Assembly (NCBI RefSeq): GCF_024400215.1 | Contig: NZ_CP053748.1 | Span: 3,658,001-3,722,000, forward strand | Direction of reading: 5' to 3' | Length of the DNA: 64,000 nucleotides | Origin: Massilia sp. erpn | Lineage (GTDB): Bacteria; Pseudomonadota; Gammaproteobacteria; Burkholderiales; Burkholderiaceae_D | In this document: piece by piece, positions 1-8,299 of the stretch | Layout: every line of letters starts with the position of its first letter | Numbering within the stretch: position 1 is the stretch's first letter | Notes under the pieces: generated by a model | What the model was told of the DNA's origin: nothing | Databases searched by the model: none | What the model saw: the letters and a program-made list of their open reading frames with translations, nothing else | Program-made: the position numbers and the translations under genes

Positions 1-782
1 AGGTCCATATTGTCGCCACCCAGGATCAGGTGGTTGCCGACGCCGATGCGGGTCAGCTTGGGTTCATTGTTTTCCAGTTCAACCTTGATCAGGCTGAAAT
101 CGGTGGTGCCGCCGCCCACGTCGGCCACCAGCACCAGCCGCGTCTGTGCCAGCTCGGTGGCCAGCGTGGCGCGGTGGCGGTACAGCCAGTCGTAGAAAGC
201 GGCTTGCGGTTCCTCCACCAGACGCAGCGACGGCAGGCCGGCCATGCGCGCCGCCTCCAGCGTCAAGGCGCGGGCGCCTTCGTCGAACGATGCTGGAATG
301 GTGAGAACGATCTGCTGGCGTTCCAGCGGATGTTTGGGGAAGCGCGCATTCCAGGCCGAACGCAGGTGGCCCAGATAACTGGCGCTGGCCGCCGCCGGCG
401 ACACCTTGGCCACATCGGCCTCGGCGCCCCAGGGCAGGATGGGCGCCATGCGGTCCACGCCCTGATGTGAGAGCCAGCTCTTGGCGCTGGCCACCATGCG
501 CCCCGGCACCTGCGCGCCCAGTGTGCGCGCCAGGCGGCCCACTGCCACGCGCTCCAGCCCCGCCGCATCGGACTGCGGCCAGGGCAGCTGCAACTCGCCC
601 GCCGCCAGCTCGCCCTCGGCCGGATGGTAGCGTGCCGAAGGCAGCAGGGCGGCGCCGGCTACTTCGCCGGGCGCCACCAATTGCTCGATCTCGAACAGCT
701 CGACCTTGCCCGACCCAGGCGCCGCGTAAGCCAGCACCGTGTTGGTGGTGCCGAGGTCGATGCTGACGAGATATTGCGTCAT
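1..782 (-). CDS. Hsp70-family protein, N-terminal part (cut by window edge)
   Basis: The reading frame runs from an ATG at 782 to the left edge without a stop, giving at least 260 residues. It opens with the Hsp70 phosphate-1 motif IDLGTTNTVLAY and carries the second ATPase motif VADVGGGTTDFSLI near residue 225, so it is an actin-like ATPase of the DnaK superfamily. Its start overlaps the stop of the upstream Hsp70 gene by four bases (ATGA), which indicates translational coupling. It is clearly related to that neighbour: both share the IPASFD and LVEEPQAA segments. The C-terminal part lies outside the window, so the full length and any substrate-binding domain cannot be judged. The cellular client is unknown. 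Confidence 0.9.
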   Translation of the reverse strand, partial: MTQYLVSIDLGTTNTVLAYAAPGSGKVELFEIEQLVAPGEVAGAALLPSARYHPAEGELAAGELQLPWPQSDAAGLERVAVGRLARTLGAQVPGRMVASAKSWLSHQGVDRMAPILPWGAEADVAKVSPAAASASYLGHLRSAWNARFPKHPLERQQIVLTIPASFDEGARALTLEAARMAGLPSLRLVEEPQAAFYDWLYRHRATLATELAQTRLVLVADVGGGTTDFSLIKVELENNEPKLTRIGVGNHLILGGDNMD

Positions 783-2632
783 TGTCCTTCGGCCGTGGCG
801 CGCACGTCGAATTCCACTTTCCAGCGCTGGCCGTCCTGCGCCACCGCCAGCAGTTCCAGCGTGCCCGCTTCGCTGGCGTAGGCATGCAGGCGCACCTGCA
901 CCACATCGCCCGCCACGCGGCCTTCAGGCGAGAGCGTGGCCTGGATCTCGTTCAGTTCCACCAGCTCGTCCGGCGCCCAGAAATCGAGCACCGCGCCAAT
1001 CTGGTCCTGGCGGCGCACGGAGGAGCCGAAGAAGCGGAAGTGCACCGGCTCGCCCACCACCAGGCCGAATTCCTGGCCCGGCAGTTCCAGCTCGCTGCCT
1101 TCTTCCATGCCGAACGGCGCCACGCACAGCGCCTGGATCGGTGGTTCCATGCCGGGGATGGCCGGCATGGACGATTCCACCGCCACGTAGTAGGAGCGGG
1201 CCGTGCCGCCGCGAATGCGCACGCCGGCGCCGCGCCGCACGTAGCTGTAATAGGCCGCACCGCGCGCCACCGCCAGATCGAGGTCGGCGCCGCCCAGCAT
1301 GCGCGCCGGTTCCGCGCCTTCCAGGTACAGCCAGTCGTTGATGGTATCCATCACGCGCTGGGTCAGCAGTTCGGACTTGAACACGCCGCCGTTGAACAGC
1401 ACCGCGCTCGGATGCAGGAAGGTGTGTTCTGGATTTTGCTGGCCGGCATAGCCTTCCAGTTCGGCGGTCGCGCCCAGCTGGCGCGCCAGGAAGGCGGCCA
1501 GGTGGCGCGTCACGGCCGCGTCCTGCGCATAGGGCAGGCCAAGCTGGGTCAGGCCGGCGCGGGTGCGCACGGCTGGACGGGCCGACGTTTCCACGCGCGG
1601 GAAGAAGCCGTCGGTGATGAAGGTGGTGACTTCCTCGCGCGTCAACTCGGTGCGGATGGAGCCGCCGATCAGCTTCGAGCCGCGGCTCGGCACGACGATG
1701 GGCCAGATCTGCGCATCGGCGTTGGCCAACAGGTTTTCCTTGGCGGCGCGGCAGCCATAGGTCAGGGCGCGCATCTGCCAGGCGTCGAGCTGGGTACCGT
1801 TGGCGGCCAGCTTGCGCGCCACCAGGTGGGCCAGGGCCAGGTCCATATTGTCGCCGCCCAGCAGGATATGGTCGCCCACGGCCACGCGGTGCGGTTCCAG
1901 CTTGCCGTCGCGTTCCAGGATGGCGATCAGCGAAAAGTCGCTGGTGCCGCCGCCCACGTCCACCACCAGGATGATGTCGCCCGGCTTGACTTCCTTGCGC
2001 CAGCGGCCATCGCTGTTCTGGATCCAGCTGTACAGGGCGGCCTGCGGTTCTTCCAGCAGGGTCAGGCCTTCATAGCCCGCCGCCTTGGCGGCAGCTGCGG
2101 TCAGCTCGCGCGCGGCCGGATCGAAGGAAGCAGGAATGGTGACGGTGATGGCCTGCTCGGCGAACGGCGCGTCGGGATGCGCCGCATCCCAGGCCTGGCG
2201 CAGATGGTTCAGGTAGCGCGTCGAGGCTTCCAGCGGCGAGACGCGCGTCACTTCTTCCGGCGCGTCGTTGGGCAGGATGGCGGCGCGGCGGTCCACGCCG
2301 GGGTGGCACAGCCAGCTTTTCGCGCTCGACACCAGGCGGATCGGCGTGGTGGCGCCGCGGCTGCGCGCCATCTCGCCGGCTACGCCGGCCTCGTTTTCGC
2401 CGCTGGACCAGGGCAGGGCCAGCTCGCCCGCCGCCAGTTCCTCGGGATGCGGCAGGTACAGGAAGGAAGGCAGCAGCGGCAGCTCTTCCACCGTGCCGGG
2501 CGCCGTCAGCTGCGGGATGCCCAGCACGCCGTGGCTGGTTTTCTCGCCGTCGCTGCCGGCCAGGTCTACGTAGGAAAGGGCGCTATGCGTGGTGCCCAGG
2601 TCGATGCCGATGGCGTAACGTGGATCGCTCAC
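779..2632 (-). CDS. Hsp70-family (DnaK-like) ATPase
   Basis: A 617-residue DnaK-superfamily protein. Visible motifs are IDLGTTHSALSY near residue 10 (phosphate 1), the IPASFDPAARELTAAAAKAAG segment, LLEEPQAALYSW, VVDVGGGTSDFSL near residue 220 (phosphate 2) and FNGGVFKSE (adenosine region). It is not the housekeeping DnaK: the N-terminal half has insertions and the C-terminus lacks an EEVD-like or flexible lid tail. It starts inside the DUF2760 gene (ATGA overlap) and overlaps the next Hsp70 gene the same way, so the three form one tight operon. The likely role is an ATP-driven chaperone or scaffold acting with the partner proteins; no substrate can be inferred from the sequence. Confidence 0.9.
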   Translation of the reverse strand: MSDPRYAIGIDLGTTHSALSYVDLAGSDGEKTSHGVLGIPQLTAPGTVEELPLLPSFLYLPHPEELAAGELALPWSSGENEAGVAGEMARSRGATTPIRLVSSAKSWLCHPGVDRRAAILPNDAPEEVTRVSPLEASTRYLNHLRQAWDAAHPDAPFAEQAITVTIPASFDPAARELTAAAAKAAGYEGLTLLEEPQAALYSWIQNSDGRWRKEVKPGDIILVVDVGGGTSDFSLIAILERDGKLEPHRVAVGDHILLGGDNMDLALAHLVARKLAANGTQLDAWQMRALTYGCRAAKENLLANADAQIWPIVVPSRGSKLIGGSIRTELTREEVTTFITDGFFPRVETSARPAVRTRAGLTQLGLPYAQDAAVTRHLAAFLARQLGATAELEGYAGQQNPEHTFLHPSAVLFNGGVFKSELLTQRVMDTINDWLYLEGAEPARMLGGADLDLAVARGAAYYSYVRRGAGVRIRGGTARSYYVAVESSMPAIPGMEPPIQALCVAPFGMEEGSELELPGQEFGLVVGEPVHFRFFGSSVRRQDQIGAVLDFWAPDELVELNEIQATLSPEGRVAGDVVQVRLHAYASEAGTLELLAVAQDGQRWKVEFDVRATAEGQ

Positions 2633-3210
2633 AGTTCCACCTCGGCCGGCGCCAGGATTTTCGCGTCATGCGCTTCCGCCAGTTTTGGCAGACGCACGCT
2701 GGCGGCACGCCAGCCACGGTGGCTCAAGCTGCCGGTGAACGGCGCCTTGCCGACCACATTGCCGGTCAGGCGCACGCTGCCAGCGTCGAAGCCTTCCGGC
2801 AGGGTGACGCGGCTGCCTTCGGCTTCGCTGCGCACCGGTTCGATGGAGAAGTGCTCGCGCAGCACCTTGCTGCAGCCTTCGTGCACCACGCGCGCGGCGG
2901 CGCCGATGTCGGCGTCGGCGTAGCCGCTCAGGTTTTCCTGGGTGAAGTCGATCAGGCGCGCTTCACGCTGCAGGAGGCTAAGCAGCTGCAAGGCGGCATC
3001 CGGCGTGGCTTCACGCAGCGGCGCGGCGACTGGTGCGGGCGCCGGAGCTGGTGCAGGCGTTGGGGCGGGAGCGGCCACGGGGGCGGCTGCCGGTTCGTAA
3101 GGATGTTGGATGCGGCCCGCGAATTCGGCATCGGACAGCGTCTTGAAGAAGGCGCCGAAGGCAAGCGGGATGCGGCTCCAGAAGGACGGGAGTGTGGTCG
3201 ATTTGTTCAT
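2629..3210 (-). CDS. DUF2760 domain-containing protein
   Basis: A 193-residue protein of unknown function. The N-terminus (residues 1-35, FWSRIPLAFGAFFKTLSDAEFAGRI) is followed by an Ala/Pro-rich linker at about residues 40-70, then a conserved C-terminal domain (LQLLSLLQREARLIDFTQENL, then VRLTGNVVGKAPFTGSLSHRGWRA) typical of DUF2760 proteins. It is the first gene of an operon with two Hsp70-family ATPases and overlaps the next gene by four bases. DUF2760 next to atypical Hsp70 genes is a recurring arrangement in proteobacteria, so it probably works with them as adaptor or cochaperone, but that is inference. No signal peptide or membrane segment is evident. Confidence 0.85.
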   Translation of the reverse strand: MNKSTTLPSFWSRIPLAFGAFFKTLSDAEFAGRIQHPYEPAAAPVAAPAPTPAPAPAPAPVAAPLREATPDAALQLLSLLQREARLIDFTQENLSGYADADIGAAARVVHEGCSKVLREHFSIEPVRSEAEGSRVTLPEGFDAGSVRLTGNVVGKAPFTGSLSHRGWRAASVRLPKLAEAHDAKILAPAEVEL

Positions 3211-3356
3211 TTTTGCTCTTGAGAGGTAAGCGGATCGCCGCGCCGCATGTAAGAGGGCGCCGGGAGCGATCTCCAGGGAATGCCCGCATCATACCAGCTA
3301 GCGCCGGGCGGCAGCAGGGAAAACGCTTGCCGTCCAGGCCAAAGCGGCATAAACTA

Positions 3357-3372
3357 CTGTATAAATATACAG
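3357..3372 (+). promoter_or_regulatory. LexA (SOS) box
   Basis: CTGTATAAATATACAG matches the proteobacterial SOS box CTGT-N8-ACAG exactly, with the AT-rich alternating centre typical of strong sites. It lies about 45 bp before the preferred ATG of the radical SAM gene and overlaps the likely -10 region (TATAAA / TATACA), so LexA binding should block transcription of that gene. Confidence 0.8.
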
Positions 3373-3418
3373 CTATAGCGAGACGCCAATGCGGAACAAA
3401 GAAATCGAAGGGCAAGCC

Positions 3419-4543
3419 ATGCTGCCGCCGCAGTCGCTGAAAGCGCAAAAAGGGCGCGGCGCCGTCACGAATATGCAGGGACGTTACGAGGTGCATGCGC
3501 GCGAAGCCTTTGACGATGGCTGGGAGCAGGAGGAAGCAGCGCCGCAAGTCTGGCGCACCCACGTCAGTGAGGAAACGGCGCGCACTATCCTGAGCCGCAA
3601 CCAGTCGCCGGATATTCCCTTCAATGTCTCGCTCAATCCCTACCGGGGCTGCGAGCATGGCTGCATCTATTGTTTTGCGCGGCCCTCGCACAGCTATCTG
3701 GGCCTGTCACCGGGGCTCGATTTTGAAAGCCGCCTGTTCGCCAAGGTGAACGCGCCGGAGCTGCTGCGCAGCGAACTGGCCAAGCCGTCCTATGTGGCTG
3801 ATCCGATCGCGCTGGGCGTGAATACCGACGCTTACCAGCCCTGCGAACGCGATTACAAGCTGACGCGGCGCGTGCTCGAAGTGCTGCAGGAATGTGAACA
3901 CCCGGTCGGGCTGATCACCAAGTCCGCACTGATCGAACGCGATATCGATATCCTGGGCGCGATGGCGCAAAAGAACCTGGCCGCCGCCTCCATCACCATC
4001 ACCACGCTCGATCCGAAGATCGCGCGCACCCTGGAACCGCGCGCCGCCGCTCCGGCCCGCCGCCTGCGTACCATCAAGACGCTGAGTGAAGCCGGCATCC
4101 CGGTCGGCGTCAGCATCGCCCCCATCATCCCCTTCGTCACCGAGCCGGATATCGAACGGGTGCTGGAGGCGGCGCGCGATGCCGGCGCCATCATGGGTAG
4201 CTACATCGTGCTGCGCCTGCCGTGGGAAGTGAATCCGCTGTTCCAGCAATGGCTTGAAGCCCATTTTCCCGACCGCGCCCAGCGCGTGATGAACCGCATC
4301 CGCGATATGCGCGGCGGCAAAGATTACGACGCCAACTTCACCACGCGCATGAAAGGCGAGGGCGTGTGGGCCGACCTGATCCACCAGCGCATCGAAAAGA
4401 CCCTGGCCCGCCTCGGCATGATGGGCGGCAGCATGCGCTACAAGCAGCTCGACCGCACCCTGTTCAAGCGGCCCCTGCAAATTCCAGCCAGCGGCGCCAG
4501 GGCACGCGCAGCGCTCGCGGCTGGGCAGATGGATTTGTTCTAG
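3419..4543 (+). CDS. PA0069-family radical SAM protein (SplB-like)
   Basis: A 374-residue radical SAM protein with the [4Fe-4S] motif CEHGCIYC (CxxxCxxC) within LNPYRGCEHGCIYCFARPSHSYLG, and the family segments DPIALGVNTDAYQP and ITKSALIERDID. This family is related to spore photoproduct lyase (SplB), though its substrate is not settled. ATG 3419 is preferred because GAAGGGC precedes it and because family members start shortly before a KGRGA-like motif. An upstream in-frame ATG at 3389 would add ten residues but lies only 17 bp from the LexA box. The perfect LexA box suggests induction by DNA damage; PA0069 of Pseudomonas aeruginosa is, to my recollection, also a LexA target. Confidence 0.88.
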   Translation: MLPPQSLKAQKGRGAVTNMQGRYEVHAREAFDDGWEQEEAAPQVWRTHVSEETARTILSRNQSPDIPFNVSLNPYRGCEHGCIYCFARPSHSYLGLSPGLDFESRLFAKVNAPELLRSELAKPSYVADPIALGVNTDAYQPCERDYKLTRRVLEVLQECEHPVGLITKSALIERDIDILGAMAQKNLAAASITITTLDPKIARTLEPRAAAPARRLRTIKTLSEAGIPVGVSIAPIIPFVTEPDIERVLEAARDAGAIMGSYIVLRLPWEVNPLFQQWLEAHFPDRAQRVMNRIRDMRGGKDYDANFTTRMKGEGVWADLIHQRIEKTLARLGMMGGSMRYKQLDRTLFKRPLQIPASGARARAALAAGQMDLF

Positions 4544-4561
4544 CAATGAAAGGAGATTGCC

Positions 4562-4987
4562 ATGGGCTGGTTTCTGATCAATATCGCACTGCCCATTGGC
4601 GCGCCTCTGCTGACGCTGCTGTTCCTGAAGGCTTTGCCGCTGCCGCGTTCGGCTAAACCCGCGCTTAATCTGATGACGCCATTGAAGGATGGCCAGCTCT
4701 GTTGGGCCTCACTGGTTTTTTGCGCCTCGGCCCTTTATGAAATAGCAGTCCAGGGTAGATATGCCAGCCCCACTTTGCGCTTCTGGTTTGACTATATCAG
4801 CGCCGGTCTAGTGATTTTGATCGTTGGGTCGAGCATCCTTGCAGGCGGTGGCGCGATCTTCTCCACCAAGCTGAGAAGATCCGTTGACGTATCGTGGGCA
4901 AGGCATTTTTCCGGTTTCTTGTTTTCGATTCTGCTGACCACATGCGCTGCCGCGCTATTCACGGTGGTACACTTTGCATCGGGGTGA
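4562..4987 (+). CDS. hypothetical membrane protein
   Basis: A 141-residue protein with about four hydrophobic segments (roughly residues 3-25, 48-66, 78-102 and 115-138), so an inner-membrane protein with short loops. A good Shine-Dalgarno (AAAGGAG at 4549-4555) precedes the ATG. It follows the radical SAM gene by 18 bp and may share its SOS promoter. GC content looks lower than its neighbours in the second half. No family was recognised; nothing in it suggests an enzyme. Confidence 0.7.
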   Translation: MGWFLINIALPIGAPLLTLLFLKALPLPRSAKPALNLMTPLKDGQLCWASLVFCASALYEIAVQGRYASPTLRFWFDYISAGLVILIVGSSILAGGGAIFSTKLRRSVDVSWARHFSGFLFSILLTTCAAALFTVVHFASG

Positions 4988-5004
4988 AGCCCTTGGGAGG
5001 TTCC

Positions 5005-5136
5005 ATGTTCAAAGCCTGGATTCAACATCACTTCAGGGACGAGGATAGTGCGCGTTTTGCCATCAGCGTGTTTGGCGGCCTGCTCGGTTTTGCGGGATTT
5101 TGCCTGGCCATGATTGGTATTTTATTGAGTCGTTGA
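5005..5136 (+). CDS. small single-pass membrane protein (43 aa)
   Basis: The ATG at 5005 has a strong ribosome binding site (GGGAGG at 4995-5000) and sits 17 bp after the preceding membrane protein. The peptide has a charged amphipathic N-terminus (MFKAWIQHHFRDEDSARFAI) followed by one hydrophobic helix (about residues 20-41), ending LLSR. It resembles small membrane peptides that accompany larger partners. Its last 15 bases overlap the 3' end of the convergent ChaC-like gene. No homologue was recognised, and expression is inferred only from the binding site and composition. Confidence 0.55.
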   Translation: MFKAWIQHHFRDEDSARFAISVFGGLLGFAGFCLAMIGILLSR

Positions 5137-5715
5137 CGCACCCTTGGAACCCTGAGTCAAACTGCCGAGATAACGCTCGATGGCAAACACATGCTCATCG
5201 TGGTGGCCCATTTCGCGCAGGGCGGCGGCTAGGTGCAGCAGGTAGTCACGGTTGGGGCCGCTAGGCCCGGCGGCAGCGGCGATGTGGCGCGCGATTTCTT
5301 CCTCGCTGGCCGCACCGAGGAAGGCGGCATTGTCCTCGGCGGCGATATACACCAGGCCTTCCACGCTGTCGCCATCGCCGAAATCGATCTCGACCGCCAG
5401 GCGCAGATAGCCGTTCTTTTCGCGGTGATCGAGGTGGGCGAATTCTTCCGGCGTCACCAGATAGGCCATGCCATGGCAGACTGCACCATCCTGCGGAATC
5501 AGCGTCACCACCCGGCCCGGCGCCTCGGGCGTGCCGCGATGGTCGTGCGAACCTTGCCAGAAACGCCGCGTCCAGCCCGTGATGCTGGCGGGACGTTTTT
5601 GCAGATAGGGAAAGTCCGCCTTGTAAATCAGCGAGCCGTAGCCGAACAGCCAAACCTGGTGGTGGCCGTCGAATTGGTCCATCGCGCGGTTGATTTCGAT
5701 GGTGTTGTGGGACAT
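5122..5715 (-). CDS. gamma-glutamylcyclotransferase (ChaC-like)
   Basis: A 197-residue cytosolic enzyme of the ChaC family, which cleaves the gamma-glutamyl bond of glutathione (or other gamma-glutamyl compounds) to 5-oxoproline. The substrate-binding loop VWLFGYGSLIYK is at about residues 21-32. The conserved acidic residue of the active site lies in DHREKNGY near residue 100. Length fits the family. A shorter start at the Met of MDQFDGHH (residue 12) is possible. The gene converges on the small membrane protein with a 15-bp overlap and is followed upstream by an unrelated LysR gene, so it is probably a single unit. Confidence 0.85.
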   Translation of the reverse strand: MSHNTIEINRAMDQFDGHHQVWLFGYGSLIYKADFPYLQKRPASITGWTRRFWQGSHDHRGTPEAPGRVVTLIPQDGAVCHGMAYLVTPEEFAHLDHREKNGYLRLAVEIDFGDGDSVEGLVYIAAEDNAAFLGAASEEEIARHIAAAAGPSGPNRDYLLHLAAALREMGHHDEHVFAIERYLGSLTQGSKGASTTQ

Positions 5716-5740
5716 TGCGCCGTACCTGCAAAAAACCGCA

Positions 5741-6649
5741 TTATGAACTAGCTGGACGGAAGCTGCCTTCCTGCACGAACTCGTGCAGGAAGGCGATGAA
5801 GCTCTCGGCTGCCGGCGACAGCGAGCGCGCCGTCTTGGTGTAGACGAAGAATTTGCGCGTCAGTTCGGGCTGCGTCAGCCGGCGCATCTGCAGGCCATAC
5901 AGCCTGACCATGCGCTCGGCATAGGGCAGGCAGGCGGTGATGCCTAATCCCGCGCTGACCATGGCCAGCGCCGTCGTCATGAAGGTCACTTCGTTATAGG
6001 GACTCAGCGACTGCTCGCGCAAGGACATATCGCGCATCAGCCGTTCGGTGAACTGACCTTGCAGCGCAATGAAGGGATGATGGTTGACGTCGGCCCAGCT
6101 CACGCTGTTCTGCGCTTCGAGCGCATGACCGGGCGGGAAGACGATCACAAACGGCATTTCAAACAGCAGCTGCGCTTCGATCTCCGCCGTGGGGTCGCGC
6201 TCCGGGCCAATGCCTACGTCGACTTCGCCGCTGAACACCCGTCCCGACACGTTCTCCACCGGGCAGTCGACCAGCTTGACCTGCACCTCCGGCACCGCGG
6301 CCTTGTAAGCTGCAATCACCTCCGGCAGCAGGGTGCAGGACATCATCTGCGGCGCCGCCACCCGCACCATGCCTTTCTTCAGCGCCTTGCGGTTGGCGAT
6401 ATCGGCCATGGCCCCGTCCAGATCCTGCAGCATCTTGTCGAACAGGGGATACAGCTCGCGCCCCACCTCGGACAGTTGCACGCGGCGCGTGCTGCGCTCG
6501 ACCACCTTCACGCCCAGCAGCTGTTCCAGCTCCTTGATCTGCCCGCTCAGCGCGGACTGGGTCAGGTGCAAGTATTCGGCGGCCAGGGTGAAACTGCCGG
6601 TGCGGGCCACGGCCACCAGGGCGCGCATCTGGCGCAAACTAGGATTCAT
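5741..6649 (-). CDS. LysR-family transcriptional regulator
   Basis: A 302-residue LysR protein: winged HTH at residues 1-60 (RQMRALVAVARTGSFTLAAEYLHLTQSALSGQIKELEQLLGVKVVERS), then an effector-binding domain at about 90-295. It is divergent from the VOC / FAH / MaiA operon with an 88-bp intergenic region, the classical layout for a LysR activator of a catabolic operon, so it likely senses an aromatic pathway intermediate. No clear T-N11-A palindrome stood out, so the binding site is not marked. The effector is unknown. Confidence 0.9.
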   Translation of the reverse strand: MNPSLRQMRALVAVARTGSFTLAAEYLHLTQSALSGQIKELEQLLGVKVVERSTRRVQLSEVGRELYPLFDKMLQDLDGAMADIANRKALKKGMVRVAAPQMMSCTLLPEVIAAYKAAVPEVQVKLVDCPVENVSGRVFSGEVDVGIGPERDPTAEIEAQLLFEMPFVIVFPPGHALEAQNSVSWADVNHHPFIALQGQFTERLMRDMSLREQSLSPYNEVTFMTTALAMVSAGLGITACLPYAERMVRLYGLQMRRLTQPELTRKFFVYTKTARSLSPAAESFIAFLHEFVQEGSFRPASS

Positions 6650-6737
6650 AAGAAAGTCTGATAAATCGAGATGAAAATTCCGTTTGAATGATAGCTGAAA
6701 CAGGAGTCTAATGTCAGCAAGTCAATAAGGAGACACC

Positions 6738-7280
6738 ATGAAAATCAAGCGCATTCACCATGTCGCCTACCGCTGCAAGGACGCCAAGGAGACCGTGGAC
6801 TGGTACGTCAAGCACCTGAATATGGACTTCGTGCTGGCCATCGCCGAAAACGAAGTGCCATCCACCAAGGCGCCCGATCCCTATATGCACGTCTTCCTCG
6901 ACGCCGGTCAGGGCAATGTCCTAGCCTTCTTCGAGCTGCCGACCCAGCCCGAGATGGACCGCGACCGCAACACGCCGGCCTGGGTCCAGCATCTGGCCAT
7001 GGAAGTGGCATCGATGGACGAGCTGCTGGCGGCGAAAGAGCGCCTGGTCGCCGCCGGCATCGAGGTGATCGGCCCGGTCAACCACACCATCTTCAAATCG
7101 ATTTACTTCTTCGACCCGAACGGCCACCGCCTGGAGCTGGCGGCCAATACCGGCACCCCGGAAATGATGCAAAAGCTGGACGACGTCAAATGGGAAATGC
7201 TGGAAGAATGGTCGAAAACGAAGAAGGCGCCAACCCACGCCGCCTGGATGCACGCCCCACAGCCTGAAGGACAAGCATGA
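6738..7280 (+). CDS. VOC-family (glyoxalase / dioxygenase superfamily) protein
   Basis: A 180-residue vicinal oxygen chelate protein with two beta-alpha-beta-beta-beta modules. Candidate metal ligands are His in RIHHVAYR (residues 7-8), His in WVQHLAM (about 86) and Glu in HRLELAAN (about 136), the H-H-E set used by extradiol dioxygenases and glyoxalases. It is preceded by AAGGAGA and overlaps the FAH gene by four bases. In a ring-cleavage operon with FAH and MaiA, it may be a dioxygenase or isomerase acting upstream of maleylacetoacetate, but its reaction cannot be named from sequence. The last 35 residues are a charged tail beyond the usual VOC core. Confidence 0.85.
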   Translation: MKIKRIHHVAYRCKDAKETVDWYVKHLNMDFVLAIAENEVPSTKAPDPYMHVFLDAGQGNVLAFFELPTQPEMDRDRNTPAWVQHLAMEVASMDELLAAKERLVAAGIEVIGPVNHTIFKSIYFFDPNGHRLELAANTGTPEMMQKLDDVKWEMLEEWSKTKKAPTHAAWMHAPQPEGQA

Positions 7281-8299
7281 AACTCGCAACACTGAAAAAC
7301 GACACGCGCGACGGCCAGCTGGTGGTCGTCAGCCGCGACCTGACCCAATGCGTGGCGGTACCCGCCATCGCTGCCACCCTGCAGGCCGCTCTCGACAATT
7401 GGGATGAAACTGCGCCTCAACTGGCCCAGATTTACGCCCTGCTGAACCAGGGCAGCGCCACCGGCGCCCAGGCTTTCGACGAAGCCGCGTGCCACTCGCC
7501 GCTGCCGCGCGCCTACCAATGGGCCGACGGTTCCGCCTATATCAACCACGTTGAGCTGGTGCGCAAGGCGCGCAACGCCGAAGTGCCGGCCTCCTTCTAC
7601 ACCGATCCGCTGATGTACCAGGGCGGCTCGGACAGCTTCGTCGGCCCGCGCGACGCGGTGTATGCGCTGACGGAAGACTGGGGCATCGACCTGGAAGCGG
7701 AAGTGGCTGTCGTCACCGGAGACGTGAAAATGGGTGCCAGCGATGAGGAAGCGGGCAAGGCCATCCGCCTGGTCATGCTGGTCAACGACGTTTCGCTGCG
7801 CAACCTGATTCCGAACGAGCTGGCGAAAGGCTTCGGCTTCTTCCAGTCCAAACCGGCCAGCGCCTTCTCGCCGGTGGCTGTCACGCCGGACGAACTGGGT
7901 GACGACTGGTCCGGCCACAAGCTGCACCTGCCGCTGCTGGTCACGCTGAACGGCAAGCCTTTCGGCAAGCCGAACGCCGGCGAAGACATGACCTTCAGCT
8001 TCGCCCAGCTGGTGGCACACGCCGCCAGGACGCGCGAGCTGGGCGCCGGCACCATCATCGGTTCCGGCACGGTGTCAAACAAGCAGGGCAGCCTGCACGG
8101 TTCCAGCATCGAGAACGGCGGCGTCGGCTACTGCTGCCTGGCTGAAGTGCGCATGTACGAAACCATCGAAAGTGGCGCGCCGCAAACAGGCTTCCTCAAG
8201 TTCGGCAACACCGTGCGCATCGAAATGCAGGACAAGCAGGGCGCCAGCATCTTCGGCGCCATCGACCAGACCGTGAGGAATTATCAGGAGCGCGGCTGA
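7277..8299 (+). CDS. fahA: fumarylacetoacetate hydrolase family protein
   Basis: A 340-residue cytosolic hydrolase of the FAH family, which splits fumarylacetoacetate to fumarate and acetoacetate at the end of tyrosine/homogentisate breakdown. Family features are the metal-binding acidic cluster DWGIDLEAEVAVVTGD, the KPASAFSPVAV segment, and GAGTIIGSGTVSN near residue 260. It overlaps the VOC gene (ATGA) and shares one base with maiA, so the three are cotranslated. The neighbour maiA supports fumarylacetoacetate as substrate over fumarylpyruvate, although a related acylpyruvate cannot be excluded. Confidence 0.85.
   Translation: MKLATLKNDTRDGQLVVVSRDLTQCVAVPAIAATLQAALDNWDETAPQLAQIYALLNQGSATGAQAFDEAACHSPLPRAYQWADGSAYINHVELVRKARNAEVPASFYTDPLMYQGGSDSFVGPRDAVYALTEDWGIDLEAEVAVVTGDVKMGASDEEAGKAIRLVMLVNDVSLRNLIPNELAKGFGFFQSKPASAFSPVAVTPDELGDDWSGHKLHLPLLVTLNGKPFGKPNAGEDMTFSFAQLVAHAARTRELGAGTIIGSGTVSNKQGSLHGSSIENGGVGYCCLAEVRMYETIESGAPQTGFLKFGNTVRIEMQDKQGASIFGAIDQTVRNYQERG

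Noticed and set aside
1..2632. Hsp70 pair as a frameshifted single gene
   Set aside because: Each frame has its own complete N-terminal ATPase motif and start codon, so they are two genes in tandem.
782..2923. Long plus-strand open frame of 713 codons opposite the Hsp70 gene
   Set aside because: It is antisense to a gene with clear Hsp70 motifs and is rich in His, Arg, Gln and Ala, the usual composition of mirror frames in GC-rich DNA.
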